Shown piece after piece: positions 1 through 10,769 of a DNA stretch of 64,000 nucleotides. Made by a program: the position numbers and the translations under genes. The notes under the pieces are model-generated. The model saw only the letters and a program-made list of their open reading frames with translations. It searched no databases and had not been told where the DNA came from. Source of the DNA: Stenotrophomonas sp. 610A2 (GTDB lineage Bacteria > Pseudomonadota > Gammaproteobacteria > Xanthomonadales > Xanthomonadaceae). Position 1 is the stretch's first letter. Each line of letters begins with the position of its first letter. The DNA is taken from assembly GCF_030549615.1 (NCBI RefSeq), contig NZ_CP130832.1, forward strand, positions 3,658,001 to 3,722,000, given 5' to 3'.

Positions 1-941
1 TGCTGGCCACGCAGTGCCTGTTGCAGCGCAAGGCCAGGACCATGGCAATCACCGTCGATGGCGAACTGGCACCAGGCGTCGGCGCCAAGGACGTGGTGCT
101 GCACATCATCGGCGTGATCGGCGTCAACGGTGGCACCGGCCATGTGCTGGAGTTCCGTGGCTCGGCGATCCGCGCGATGGACATGGAACAGCGCATGACC
201 CTGTGCAACATGTCGATCGAGGCCGGTGCCCGCGCCGGCATGGTGGCACCGGACCAGGTCACCTTCGACTGGGTCGCCAACACCCCGCGCGGCCCCAAGG
301 GCGCTGATTTCGACAAGGCCGTGGCGTACTGGTCCTCGTTGAACAGCGACGAAGGCGCGCGCTTCGACGTCGAAGTGCAGATCGATGCCGCCGACATCCG
401 CCCGACCCTGACCTGGGGCACGCACCCGGGCACTGCGATTGCGGTTGATGCGCCGATCCCGGCTGCCAACGATGCCGCTGCGCAGAAGGGCCTGGACTAC
501 ATGAAGTTCGAAGCCGGCCACAGCTTGATCGGTACTCCGGTCGACGTGGTGTTCGTCGGTTCCTGCACCAATGGCCGCCTGAGCGACATGCGCGAAGTGG
601 CGCAGGTACTGCGCGGCCGCCACGTCGCCGATGGCGTGCGCATGCTGGTGGTGCCGGGCTCGGAGATCGTCAAGCGCGATGCCGAGGCCGAAGGCATCCA
701 CGAGGTCGTGCGTGCCGCCGGCGCCGAATGGCGCGAGCCGGGCTGCTCGATGTGCATCGCCATGAACGGCGACCTGGTTGCTCCCGGCCAGTTGGCGGTC
801 AGCACCAGCAACCGAAATTTCGAAGGCCGCCAGGGCCCGGGCTCACGCACTTTGCTGGCCTCGCCGATGAGCGCGGCATGGGCAGCGGTGAATGGCCGCG
901 TTGCCGATACCCGCGACCTGTTTGCCAAGGAGGTGGCGTGA
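1..941 (+). CDS. leuC: 3-isopropylmalate dehydratase large subunit (5' truncated by window)
   Basis: Large subunit of isopropylmalate isomerase, which with LeuD interconverts 2- and 3-isopropylmalate in leucine synthesis in the cytoplasm. The frame is open from base 3 and reads straight into the window, so the N-terminal third lies outside; the first ATG seen is internal. Aconitase-family [4Fe-4S] ligand motifs are visible: GSCTNGR near the middle and GCSMCIAMN further on, followed by [11 protein letters not shown]. The stop TGA (939-941) overlaps the leuD start in an ATGA arrangement, so the two subunits are translationally coupled, as expected for a 1:1 complex. Identification is secure; only the start is missing. 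Confidence 0.96.
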   Translation, partial: LATQCLLQRKARTMAITVDGELAPGVGAKDVVLHIIGVIGVNGGTGHVLEFRGSAIRAMDMEQRMTLCNMSIEAGARAGMVAPDQVTFDWVANTPRGPKGADFDKAVAYWSSLNSDEGARFDVEVQIDAADIRPTLTWGTHPGTAIAVDAPIPAANDAAAQKGLDYMKFEAGHSLIGTPVDVVFVGSCTNGRLSDMREVAQVLRGRHVADGVRMLVVPGSEIVKRDAEAEGIHEVVRAAGAEWREPGCSMCIAMNGDLVAPGQLAVSTSNRNFEGRQGPGSRTLLASPMSAAWAAVNGRVADTRDLFAKEVA

Positions 942-1519
942 TGGCCGCACTGACCACAATCACCTCGCGCAGCGTGGTGCTGCGCCAGACCAATATCGAC
1001 ACCGACCAGATAATTCCGGCGCGCTTCCTGTCCACCACCGAGCGTGCCGGCCTGGGCAAGAACGCCTTCAATGACTGGCGCTGGCAGGCTGATGGTTCGC
1101 CGAATGCCGAATTCGCCTTCAACCAGCCGCATAACCAAGGCCGCGCCATCCTGTTGGCCGGACGCAATTTCGGCTGTGGCTCCTCGCGCGAACATGCGCC
1201 GTGGGCGCTGACCGATCTGGGCCTGCAGGCAATCGTCAGCAGCGAGATCGCCGACATCTTCCGCAACAACTCGCTGAAGAACGGCCTGCTGCCGATCGTG
1301 CTCGACGAAGCCGATGTGCAGGCGCTGATGCAGAACCCGGATGACGAACTGACCGTGGATGTGGCAGCGCGCGAGCTGCGCACCTCCAGCGGCAAGGCCT
1401 ACAGCTTCCCGCTGGATGGCTTCTCGCAGACCTGCCTGCTGGAAGGTGTGGATCAGCTGGGTTGGCTGCTGGGGCGGGTGGATGAGATCGAGCGGTATGA
1501 GGCGGCTCGCGCGGCCTGA
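941..1519 (+). CDS. leuD: 3-isopropylmalate dehydratase small subunit
   Basis: Small (swivel-domain) subunit that completes the LeuCD isomerase. The ATG at 941 overlaps the leuC stop by one base and has AAGGAGG just upstream inside leuC (927-933). It gives a 192-residue protein, slightly shorter than the usual 200-215. Diagnostic family motifs are NIDTDQIIPARFL near the N-terminus, CGSSREHAPWAL in the middle and SEIADIFRNNSLKNGLLP after it. A longer reading of the same frame back to 728 lies inside leuC and is not used. Downstream, leuB is separated by 338 bp of repeats. Confidence 0.96.
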   Translation: MAALTTITSRSVVLRQTNIDTDQIIPARFLSTTERAGLGKNAFNDWRWQADGSPNAEFAFNQPHNQGRAILLAGRNFGCGSSREHAPWALTDLGLQAIVSSEIADIFRNNSLKNGLLPIVLDEADVQALMQNPDDELTVDVAARELRTSSGKAYSFPLDGFSQTCLLEGVDQLGWLLGRVDEIERYEAARAA

Positions 1520-1520
1520 C

Positions 1521-1828
1521 GAAACACCCCTCCCCTTGCCGGCACAGCCGGCAGGGGGAGGTCGGGAAGGGGTTGGCTTTGGCTTGCAAGGCTCAAACGG
1601 CAACAGCAAGAGCTACCCCTCCCCAGCCCTCCCCTGCGCCTTTGGCGCAAGGGAGGGAGTAAATCTGCGTCGCCTGCAGGCAGCGCGCGAAACACCCCTC
1701 CCCTTGCCGGCGCAGCCGGCAGGGGGAGGTCGGGAGGGGGTTGGCTCTTGGCTTGCAAGGCTCGAACGGCAACAGCAAGAGCTACCCCTCCCCAGCCCTC
1801 CCCTGCGCCTTCGGCGCAAGGGAGGGAG
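1521..1828 (+). repeat. Tandem C/G-rich palindromic repeat between leuD and leuB
   Basis: Two copies of a ~140-bp unit, 1521-1659 and 1689-1828, differing by a few substitutions and one inserted base. Each copy begins with ACACCCCTCCCC, holds a small hairpin CCGGC(A/G)CAGCCGG, and ends with a second C/G-rich half containing GCGCC-TT(T/C)GGCGC and GGGAGGGAG. The 338-bp leuD-leuB gap (1520-1857) holds nothing else that I can see. Related half-elements recur near 16.4, 44.4 and 45.7 kb, so this is a dispersed family and not a leu-specific regulator. Confidence 0.85.
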
Positions 1829-1857
1829 CTCCCAACAACTGCAACCGGAACCCTTAC

Positions 1858-2919
1858 ATGCAAGCCAACATCGTCGTACTGCCGGGTGACGGCATCGGTC
1901 CTGAAATCACTGCCGTCGCCGTCGACGTGCTCAAGGCCATCGCAAGCCGGTTCGGCCACAGCTTCAGCTTCAGCGAACACGACATCGGCGGCATCGCCAT
2001 CGACAATCACGGCGAGCCGCTACCCGCAGCCACGCTGGACGCCTGCAGCAAGGCCGATGCGGTCCTGCTCGGCGCCGTCGGTGGCCCCAAGTGGTCCGAC
2101 CCGAACGCCAAAGTGCGCCCGGAACAAGGCCTGCTGGCGATCCGCAAGGCACTGGGCCTGTACGCCAACCTGCGCCCGGTGCGCACCCATCCGGCCGCGC
2201 TCAACGCCTCGCCGATCAAGCCCGAGCTGCTCAAGGACGTGGACTTCGTGGTGGTGCGCGAGCTGACCGGCGGCATCTACTTCGGCGACAAGACCCGCGA
2301 TGCCGACAGCGCCAGCGACCTGTGTCGCTACACCGTGGTCGAGATCGAGCGCGTGCTGCGCAGCGCCTTCCGCCTGGCACAGCAGCGCCGCGGCAAACTG
2401 ACCTCGGTGGACAAGGCCAATGTGCTGGAAACCTCGCGCCTGTGGCGTGACATCGCCGCACGTATCGGCCGCGAGGAATTCCCGGACGTGGAACTGGAAC
2501 ACCAGCTGGTCGATTCCATGGCCATGCACCTGATCGCCAAGCCGCGCGTCTACGATGTGATCGTCACCGAGAACATGTTCGGCGACATCCTCACCGACGA
2601 AGCCTCGATGCTGGCCGGTTCGCTGGGCCTGCTGCCGTCGGCCTCGCTGGGTGAACAGGGCAAGGTCGGCATCTACGAACCCATCCACGGCTCGGCACCG
2701 GACATCGCCGGCAAGGGCATCGCCAATCCTTACGCCACCATCTTGAGCGCAGCGATGCTGCTGCGGCACTCACTGGGATTGGAAGCGGAAGCTGCAGCCA
2801 TCGAACAGGCGGTGACATCCGCACTCGATGGAGGTCACTTCACTGCCGACCTCGCAGCACAAGGACAGGCACTCAGCACCCAGCAAGCCGGCCAGGCCGT
2901 GCTTGCGCAGTTGAACTGA
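1858..2919 (+). CDS. leuB: 3-isopropylmalate dehydrogenase
   Basis: NAD-dependent oxidative decarboxylase that turns 3-isopropylmalate into 2-oxoisocaproate, the last dedicated leucine step before transamination. The ATG at 1858 gives 353 residues, normal for the family; the frame stays open back to 1741 but that part is repeat DNA. Visible motifs: a GDGIGPEI start, the substrate-loop [39 protein letters not shown] (metal-binding aspartates) and the nucleotide site [19 protein letters not shown]. It is in the same orientation as leuCD but detached from them by the repeat block, and is closed by a strong terminator. Confidence 0.96.
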   Translation: MQANIVVLPGDGIGPEITAVAVDVLKAIASRFGHSFSFSEHDIGGIAIDNHGEPLPAATLDACSKADAVLLGAVGGPKWSDPNAKVRPEQGLLAIRKALGLYANLRPVRTHPAALNASPIKPELLKDVDFVVVRELTGGIYFGDKTRDADSASDLCRYTVVEIERVLRSAFRLAQQRRGKLTSVDKANVLETSRLWRDIAARIGREEFPDVELEHQLVDSMAMHLIAKPRVYDVIVTENMFGDILTDEASMLAGSLGLLPSASLGEQGKVGIYEPIHGSAPDIAGKGIANPYATILSAAMLLRHSLGLEAEAAAIEQAVTSALDGGHFTADLAAQGQALSTQQAGQAVLAQLN

Positions 2920-2927
2920 TGTAACCG

Positions 2928-2955
2928 GACGCGGCCCTTGGCCGCGTCTTTTTTT
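2928..2955 (+). terminator. Rho-independent terminator after leuB
   Basis: Perfect 9-bp stem GACGCGGCC/GGCCGCGTC with a CTT loop, followed directly by seven Ts. It lies 8 bp after the leuB stop. Confidence 0.92.
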
Positions 2956-3032
2956 GCGGGCCGTTCCCGCTGGGTGGATACCACGCCGTTTCTTCATTGG
3001 ACCTGTCGCTTCAGGTCCCGCACGAAAAAGGA

Positions 3033-4382
<1,350 letters not shown>

Positions 4383-4407
4383 GTCCGTTCCGCCAACAGC
4401 AAACCGC

Positions 4408-4437
4408 CATTGACGGCAGCTGCGGGTGCCGTCAATG
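4408..4437. terminator. Hairpin between convergent gdhA and the GGDEF gene
   Basis: An 11-bp perfect stem CATTGACGGCA/TGCCGTCAATG with an 8-nt loop sits in the convergent gap 4383-4499. There is no clear T-run on either side, so it may terminate weakly or only block read-through and 3' decay. Call is by position and symmetry. Confidence 0.5.
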
Positions 4438-4499
4438 CAGCGCTCCGCTGCCTGGACGCTGCAGAGTCACCACGGCCAGTCAGCTGCCAGCGGCTGGCA

Positions 4500-7460
4500 T
4501 CATGCCAATACGCGGTTGCGGCCTTCACGCTTGGCGCGGTACAGCTGCCTGTCCGCTGCCGCCAGCAAGGTACGCCCATCCGCCTGTCCCGGACCCAGTG
4601 CGGCGACGCCGATGCTGACGGTGACATTGACGTCGGCATCGACCTCTTCGAAGCGCAGCCTTGCCAGGCGGATGCGCAACTCGTGCAATGCCGCCACCGC
4701 CTCCTGCAAGGGCATGCCGTGGATGACAACGAGGAATTCCTCGCCGCCATGCCGCGCGACAAACTGCTCCTTGCCAAGCCGCAACTGCAACAGGCCGGCG
4801 ATATCACGCAACACCTGGTCACCGGCCTCGTGCCCGTAACGGTCGTTGATCTGCTTGAAGTGGTCGACGTCCACCAGCGCCACATTCAGCGGTGTGCCAT
4901 CGGCGACAGCCTGCTGCAGGGATTTCTGCAGGTAGGCGTCGCCGGCGCGTCGATTGGGCAGGCCGGTCAGCGCATCATGCATGGCCTGGTGTTCCAGCCG
5001 CTGCAACAAACTCGCGCGCTCAAAGTCGGCCTGCTCGAGTGCCCGGTTCTTCTCGCTCAGTTCCTGCGTGCGCGCGGCGATCTCGTTGTTGAGCCGCTTC
5101 TGCCGGAGCCGGTAGCTGGTTGCGCGCCAGCCCAGCAACAGCAGCAGCAACCCAAACAGCGCGACCCCGGCAAGCCAGCGCACCCACGGCCGCTGCCAAA
5201 GCGGTGCGGCGATATCCAGCCGCAATACCGCCTCGCCGCCACGGTTGGCGTTGTCCCAATCCAAGGGCAGCGACATCGCCTGTATCCGCAACTGGTAACG
5301 CCCGGGCGGCAGGTTGGTGTAGACCGCTTCAATCCTGCTGCCTGCGTCCACCCATTCCCGATCAAAACCTTCCAGCCGATAGCGGTAGCGCATCTTGTCC
5401 GGCGCGCGGAAGCCCAGCCCTGCGTAAGCAACGGCAACGCGGTCCACGCCTGCAGGCAGGTCATAGTTGTCGCGCAGCGGCTGTGGATCACCATCCACCA
5501 CCACGCTCTCGATGGCGATTGGCAACTTGCGGAAACGTGTACTGCCATCCACGCGCTGCGGATCAATCACCGCCAGGCCACCTGCGGTGGGGAACAGCAG
5601 TTCCCCCTTGTCGGTGAACCAACCTGCCGGGGATGAAGCACCGTTGCCCTGGCTGCTGGGCATGCCGTCGGTATGGTCCAACACCTGCACCGACAGATGC
5701 GTGCGTGCGCCGGCGGCCACCGCGATCAGCTCACGCCGATCCAGTCGGAACACACCCTGGTTGCTTGGCAGCCACAGATGCCCGCCACCGTCATCGATCA
5801 CCCGGAAGATCTTGTCCCGCGGCAGCCCGTTGCGATGGTCGAACACAGTGATATCCAGGCCGCGCTTGCGCAGCAGGCCATGATCGGTGGCCATCCACAG
5901 GTCGCCGTTGTCGTCGCCCAGGAAATCGAAGACGTAGCGCGCCGGGAAGTCCAGGTCCGCCGACCAGCCTTGGATTTTGCCGTCCGCCCCCAGCCCGGCC
6001 ATGCCGCCGTTGGTGCCGATCCACAGTACGCCCGACAGATCGCGGTAGAGGGCATGCACCGCCAGCCCCGGCAGGCCTTCGTCCAGGCCGTAGTGGCGCA
6101 GCTTTCCCTGCTGGTGATGGAACAGGCCTTCGGAACTGCCTATCCACAGGCTGCCATCACTGTCACTGAGCAGGCTGCGCACCAGCGGCGGCACCGTGCC
6201 CGGCAAGTTGATCTGCTGCACCACCCGCCCAGCCTCATCCAGCTGGAATACGCCCTGGTTGTAGGTGCCTGCCCACAGCGCGGCACCGCGGGTGGCCAAG
6301 GCCAGCACCGATGCATCGCGGCCATTGCCTGGCAGCAAGCGCACCCGGCTGATGGTCTCGCCACGCATCCGGTCGAGCCCTTCGGAATGGCCGACCCATA
6401 CATCACCGTCAGCGGTCTGGATCAGCGCGCGCACGTAGTCCGAACCCAGCCCATCCTCGCTGGTCAGCCCGCGCGCGGCACCTTCATCGACGCGGAACAA
6501 GCCATCGGTGCTGCCAGCCCAGACCAGGCCTTCGCGATCGATCATCAGCGCCGGACTGACCTGCCCGGGGATCACGATCCGCTCGGTCTTGCCTGCATCC
6601 CAGCGCAATAGACGCCCGGCGGACAGACTCAACCACAGCGCGCCACTGGCATCCAGGCGTATCGAGTCCACGCGCTCGCCCGGCAGCAGGTGCTGGCGCT
6701 GGCCATCTCCGTGCAGCCAATGGACACCATCGTCGGCAGCGACCACCCAACCGCCCTTGCCGTCATCCAGCAGGTCGCGCACTACCCAGCCGGCGGTGTT
6801 GTTCCATGCACTGAGCTGGCCCCGCTGTACCTGATAGACGCCTTTCTCGGTCGCCACCAGCACCGCATCATCCGCGCCAGGATGCAGCGCGGTGATTGGT
6901 ACTTCGGGCAATCCCAAGGCGCTGCCTGCATCCAGCAGCTGCCCGGAGGGCAGCAGTCTCAGCAGTTTTTCCTTTGCCCCGATCCATAGCCCGCCGGAGC
7001 GGTCGCGCAGCAGCGCGCTGACCGTCAAATGCCGTGCATCGTCTCCGCCCAACGCTTCCCAGCGCCCGCGGTGATAGCGGTAGACACCATCGGAAATCGT
7101 GCCGAACAGCACCGCACCATCTGCCTCGGGCAGGATGCTGAGCACCCCGGACAGCTCGACCCCCGGTGTGTTCTGGCGATCGAACACGGTGAAGCTGCGG
7201 CCGTTGAAGCGGACCACGCCTTCCCAGGTACCCAGCCAGATGAATCCGTCACTGCCCTGCGCTACCGACTGCACCAGGTTGTGCGGCAGCCCCTGTTCCA
7301 TGCCCCAACCGGCCACGGTATGCCGTGCGGCCTGGGCGGAAGGGATGATGGCCGCCGTCAGCACAACGCCCGCGAGCAGCGCCCACAGCAGCCCAGCCAG
7401 CCACTTGCGACCGGCAGCCGCTTTGAAAATGACGTAGGAAACCCTTTGGCGTCTGAACAA
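4500..7460 (-). CDS. Propeller-sensor diguanylate cyclase (Reg_prop / Y_Y_Y / GGDEF)
   Basis: A 986-residue membrane protein predicted to make cyclic di-GMP in response to a periplasmic signal. Order: signal/anchor near residues 19-45 ending PSAQAA; about 14 blade-like repeats of the two-component-regulator propeller type (patterns such as GSDGFIWLGTWEG, DRSGGLWIGAKE, DSDGSLWIGSSEG); a Y_Y_Y-type beta domain with YRYRLEGFDREWVDAG; a transmembrane helix WLAGVALFGLLLLLLGW; a coiled coil; and a C-terminal GGDEF domain with active-site RHGGEEF and an intact HDALTGLPNRR start. The start is a TTG at 7460 with GGAGG 5 nt upstream; no ATG exists in the first 50 codons. Sensor architecture resembles BACON/propeller hybrid regulators; the ligand is unknown. 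Confidence 0.88.
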   Translation of the reverse strand: MFRRQRVSYVIFKAAAGRKWLAGLLWALLAGVVLTAAIIPSAQAARHTVAGWGMEQGLPHNLVQSVAQGSDGFIWLGTWEGVVRFNGRSFTVFDRQNTPGVELSGVLSILPEADGAVLFGTISDGVYRYHRGRWEALGGDDARHLTVSALLRDRSGGLWIGAKEKLLRLLPSGQLLDAGSALGLPEVPITALHPGADDAVLVATEKGVYQVQRGQLSAWNNTAGWVVRDLLDDGKGGWVVAADDGVHWLHGDGQRQHLLPGERVDSIRLDASGALWLSLSAGRLLRWDAGKTERIVIPGQVSPALMIDREGLVWAGSTDGLFRVDEGAARGLTSEDGLGSDYVRALIQTADGDVWVGHSEGLDRMRGETISRVRLLPGNGRDASVLALATRGAALWAGTYNQGVFQLDEAGRVVQQINLPGTVPPLVRSLLSDSDGSLWIGSSEGLFHHQQGKLRHYGLDEGLPGLAVHALYRDLSGVLWIGTNGGMAGLGADGKIQGWSADLDFPARYVFDFLGDDNGDLWMATDHGLLRKRGLDITVFDHRNGLPRDKIFRVIDDGGGHLWLPSNQGVFRLDRRELIAVAAGARTHLSVQVLDHTDGMPSSQGNGASSPAGWFTDKGELLFPTAGGLAVIDPQRVDGSTRFRKLPIAIESVVVDGDPQPLRDNYDLPAGVDRVAVAYAGLGFRAPDKMRYRYRLEGFDREWVDAGSRIEAVYTNLPPGRYQLRIQAMSLPLDWDNANRGGEAVLRLDIAAPLWQRPWVRWLAGVALFGLLLLLLGWRATSYRLRQKRLNNEIAARTQELSEKNRALEQADFERASLLQRLEHQAMHDALTGLPNRRAGDAYLQKSLQQAVADGTPLNVALVDVDHFKQINDRYGHEAGDQVLRDIAGLLQLRLGKEQFVARHGGEEFLVVIHGMPLQEAVAALHELRIRLARLRFEEVDADVNVTVSIGVAALGPGQADGRTLLAAADRQLYRAKREGRNRVLA

Positions 7461-7552
7461 ACCCGCCTCCGCAGGTCGCGTCGGCTCCCCTGCCGACGCG
7501 CCAATTTACCACCTCGATCGTGAAATCCATCACCGTCACGCCTCCCGCTCAG

Positions 7553-7573
7553 CTGGCCGGATCGCCCGGCCAG
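7553..7573 (-). terminator. Hairpin downstream of smeP
   Basis: Stem CTGGCCGG/CCGGCCAG with a 5-nt loop, 31 bp past the smeP stop in the 144-bp gap before the next leftward gene. No T-run follows, so termination is inferred from position only. Confidence 0.45.
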
Positions 7574-7604
7574 CGTGTTGGGCAGTCGCCGGCGGTGGCC
7601 GGCC

Positions 7605-10600
7605 TCAGTTCGTGGCCTCGTCCGGGCGCACCCGGAACCAGGCCGCATACAGCGCCGGCAGGAACACCAGGGTCAGCACCGTACCGACGATCAGCCCGCC
7701 CATGATCGAGATCGCCATCGAGCCGTAGAAGGCACTGCGCGACAGCGGGATCATCGCCAGCACCGCGGCCAGCGCGGTCAGCACGATCGGCCGGAAGCGG
7801 CGCACGGTGGCATCGATGATGGCGTGCCACCGGTCGTGGCCGGCGTCGATGTCCTGCTGGATCTGGTCGATCAGGATCACCGAGTTGCGCATGATCATGC
7901 CGGCCAGGGCAATCGTGCCCAGCATCGCCACGAAGCCAAACGGGGCCTGGAACAGCAGCAGGAACCAGGTCGCACCGATGATGCCCAGCGGTGCGGTGAT
8001 GAACACCATCGCCGCCCGCGAGAAGCTGCGCAGCTGCACCATCAACAAGGTCGCCACCACCACCAGGAACAGCGGCATGCCAGCCTTGATCGAATCCTGG
8101 CCACGCGCTGAGTCTTCCACGGTGCCGCCGGTTTCCAGCAGGTAGCCGCTGGGCATGGCGTCGCGGATCTCCTCCAGGGTCGGCACGATCTGCTCGACCA
8201 CGCCCACCGGCAGCATGCTGTCGCCGATATCGGCACGCACGGTGACGGTAGGCAAGCGGTCGCGGTGCCAGATGATGCCGTCTTCGAAGGCGTACTCCAG
8301 CTTGGCCACCTGCGACAGCGACACCGACTTGCCGCTGGCAGTCGGAATGGCCAGGCTGCCGAGCATGTCCAGGCGTGCGCGTTCGTCATCCGGGCCACGC
8401 AGCAGCATGCCGATCTGGCGGTTGCCTTCGCGGTAGGTGCTCACGCTCATGCCCGACAGCGAACTGGTCAGGAACTGCGCCAGCTGCGCGCTGCTCACGC
8501 CCAGTACGCGGGCGCGGTCCTGGTCCACCACCAAGCGCACCACCTTGCTCGGCTCGCTCCAGTTGAGGTTGACGTTGGTGGTATGCGGATTCTGCCGCAC
8601 CTTCTCCGCCACCTGCGCAGCAATAGCCTGCACCCGCTCGATATGCTCACCGGAGATACGGAACTGCACCGGGTAGCCAACCGGCGGGCCGTTCTCCAGC
8701 CGGGTCACGCGCAGCTGCACGTCACCAAACTTCGGCACCACCTCTTTCAACAACCAATCACGCAGCTGTTCGCGTGCCTTGGTGTCTTCGGCCAGCACCA
8801 CGTACTGGGCGAAATTGGTGGCCGGCAGCTGCTGGTCCAGGGGCAGGTAGAAACGCGGCGACCCGTTGCCGACGTAGCCAACGAAATTGGCCACGCCCTT
8901 GTGGCCCTTGATCAGCGCTTCGAACTTCTGCGCCTGCGCCTGGGTAGCGGTCAGCGAGGCGCCTTCGGCCAGTTCGATATCCACCATCAATTCCGGCCGG
9001 GTTGAATCCGGGAAGAACTGCTGCGGCACGAAGCGGAAGATCACCAGCGAGAACACGAACAGGCCGGCAGTGGCCAGGATCACCAGCCAGCGACGACGCA
9101 GGCAGATATCCAGGAAACCGCGGAAGCGCTGATAGAAGGCACTTTTGTACGGATCGTGGTCGTGCGCCAGTTCCTTGGGCTTGATCACGTTGGCCAGTGC
9201 CGGATTACGGTCGGCCCAGCGCAGGCGTATGGCGCGCCAACGGCCGGCGATGCTGCCCGGCTTGGGCGGCTGCGGGTTGTGCAGGTCCGGCAGCATCTTG
9301 TCGCCAAGATAGGGAATGAACAGCACCGCGGCGATCCACGACACCACCAGCGCGATCGTCACCACCTGGAACAGCGAACGCGTGTATTCACCGGTACTGG
9401 ACGCCGCCGTGGCAATCGGCAGGAAGCCGGCCGCGGTGATCAAGGTACCGGTCAACATCGGGAAGGCGGTGGAAGTCCAGGCAAAGCTGGCCGCACGCAG
9501 GCGGTCATAGCCCTGCTCCATCTTGGTGGCCATCATCTCCACCGCGATGATCGCGTCATCGACCAGTAGACCCAGCGCCAGCACCAGGGCACCCAGCGAG
9601 ATCTTGTGCAGGCCGATATCGAACTGATGCATGACGAAGAAGGTCATCGCCAGCACCAGCGGGATCGACACCGCCACCACCAGGCCGGTGCGCCAGCCCA
9701 GCGAGAAGAAGCTCACCAGCAGCACGATCACCACTGCTTCGGTCAGCACCTTGACGAACTCGCCCACCGATTCCTTCACCGCATGCGGCTGGTCGGAGAC
9801 CTTGCGCAGCTGCATGCCGGCCGGCAGCGTCTTCTGCAGCTGCTCGAACTCGCTGTCCAGCGTCTTGCCCAGCTTGAGGATGTCGCCACCGCCCTTCATC
9901 GCCACCGCAATGCCGATGGCGTCCTCGCCCATGAAGCGCATCTTGGCCGAGGCCGGGTCGGCGAAGCCACGCTTCACCTCGGCGATATCGCCCAGGCGCA
10001 CGGTGCGTTCACCGGCCTGGATCGGGAAGTTGCGGATGTCCTCGACCGAGGTGAACTGGCCGGTCACGCGCAACTGCACGCGATCGGTCGGGGTCTCGAA
10101 CCAGCTGGCCGGGGCAATCGCATTCTGCTGCGCCAGCGCCTGCTGCACCTGCTGCATCGACACGCCCAGCGTGGCCAGCTTGGTGTTGGACAGCTGGATC
10201 CACACCTTCTCGTCCTGCAGGCCGATCAGTTCCACCTTGCCCACGTCATCCACGCGCTGCAGCTGCAGCTGGATGCGGTCGGCGTAGTCGCGCATCAAGG
10301 CATAGTCGAAGCCCTTGCCGGTCAACGCATAGATATTGCCGAAGGTGTCGCCGAACTCGTCGTTGAAGAACGGCCCGATCACCTCGGCCGGCAACTGCGA
10401 GTGGATGTCGCCAACCTTCTTGCGTACCTGGTAGAACAACTCGGGCACGTCCTTGGACGGCATCGAGTCGCGCGCCATGAAGATCACCTGCGACTCACCC
10501 GGGCGCGAATAGGCCTGGATGAATTCGAATTCGCCGGTGTTCATCAACGCTTTTTCGATCGGCTCGGTGACCTGCTTGGAAACCTGCTCGGCGGTAGCGC

Positions 10601-10766
10601 CGGGCCACATGGTCTGCACCACCATCGCCTTGAAGGTGAACGGCGGATCTTCGGATTGGCCAAGGTGCTTGTACGACCAGGCACCGATGATCGCCATGGC
10701 GATCATCATGAACAACACCAGCGGGCGGTTACCGAGCGCCCATTCGGAGAGGTTGAAGCGTTTCAC
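7605..10766 (-). CDS. smeP: RND multidrug efflux permease (SmeP-like)
   Basis: Inner-membrane proton/drug antiporter of the AcrB/HAE-RND family, 1053 residues, the pump core of a tripartite exporter with SmeO and TolC. It has the RND layout: TM1 at residues 13-30 (LVLFMMIAMAIIGAW), a large periplasmic loop, a TM2-TM6 block around 335-500, a second periplasmic loop, and a last TM block at 870-1040. TM4 has LGLLVDDAIIAVEMM, where the paired aspartates are the proton-relay residues of the family. Start is GTG 10766, 3 nt after the smeO stop, with GGGGAG upstream. Assignment to SmeP rests on the exact local gene order smeP-smeO-smeRo-pcm-tolC described for S. maltophilia, not on alignment. Confidence 0.9.
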   Translation of the reverse strand: MKRFNLSEWALGNRPLVLFMMIAMAIIGAWSYKHLGQSEDPPFTFKAMVVQTMWPGATAEQVSKQVTEPIEKALMNTGEFEFIQAYSRPGESQVIFMARDSMPSKDVPELFYQVRKKVGDIHSQLPAEVIGPFFNDEFGDTFGNIYALTGKGFDYALMRDYADRIQLQLQRVDDVGKVELIGLQDEKVWIQLSNTKLATLGVSMQQVQQALAQQNAIAPASWFETPTDRVQLRVTGQFTSVEDIRNFPIQAGERTVRLGDIAEVKRGFADPASAKMRFMGEDAIGIAVAMKGGGDILKLGKTLDSEFEQLQKTLPAGMQLRKVSDQPHAVKESVGEFVKVLTEAVVIVLLVSFFSLGWRTGLVVAVSIPLVLAMTFFVMHQFDIGLHKISLGALVLALGLLVDDAIIAVEMMATKMEQGYDRLRAASFAWTSTAFPMLTGTLITAAGFLPIATAASSTGEYTRSLFQVVTIALVVSWIAAVLFIPYLGDKMLPDLHNPQPPKPGSIAGRWRAIRLRWADRNPALANVIKPKELAHDHDPYKSAFYQRFRGFLDICLRRRWLVILATAGLFVFSLVIFRFVPQQFFPDSTRPELMVDIELAEGASLTATQAQAQKFEALIKGHKGVANFVGYVGNGSPRFYLPLDQQLPATNFAQYVVLAEDTKAREQLRDWLLKEVVPKFGDVQLRVTRLENGPPVGYPVQFRISGEHIERVQAIAAQVAEKVRQNPHTTNVNLNWSEPSKVVRLVVDQDRARVLGVSSAQLAQFLTSSLSGMSVSTYREGNRQIGMLLRGPDDERARLDMLGSLAIPTASGKSVSLSQVAKLEYAFEDGIIWHRDRLPTVTVRADIGDSMLPVGVVEQIVPTLEEIRDAMPSGYLLETGGTVEDSARGQDSIKAGMPLFLVVVATLLMVQLRSFSRAAMVFITAPLGIIGATWFLLLFQAPFGFVAMLGTIALAGMIMRNSVILIDQIQQDIDAGHDRWHAIIDATVRRFRPIVLTALAAVLAMIPLSRSAFYGSMAISIMGGLIVGTVLTLVFLPALYAAWFRVRPDEATN

Positions 10767-10769
10767 GCC

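Noticed and set aside
1741..1857. N-terminal extension of leuB
   Set aside because: The frame is open, but this stretch is repeat DNA shared with the upstream copy, and LeuB begins normally at ATG 1858.
4410..5636. Long rightward frame (408 codons) opposite the GGDEF gene
   Set aside because: Antisense shadow of high-GC coding DNA; no recognisable domain, and the opposite strand encodes clear GGDEF motifs.
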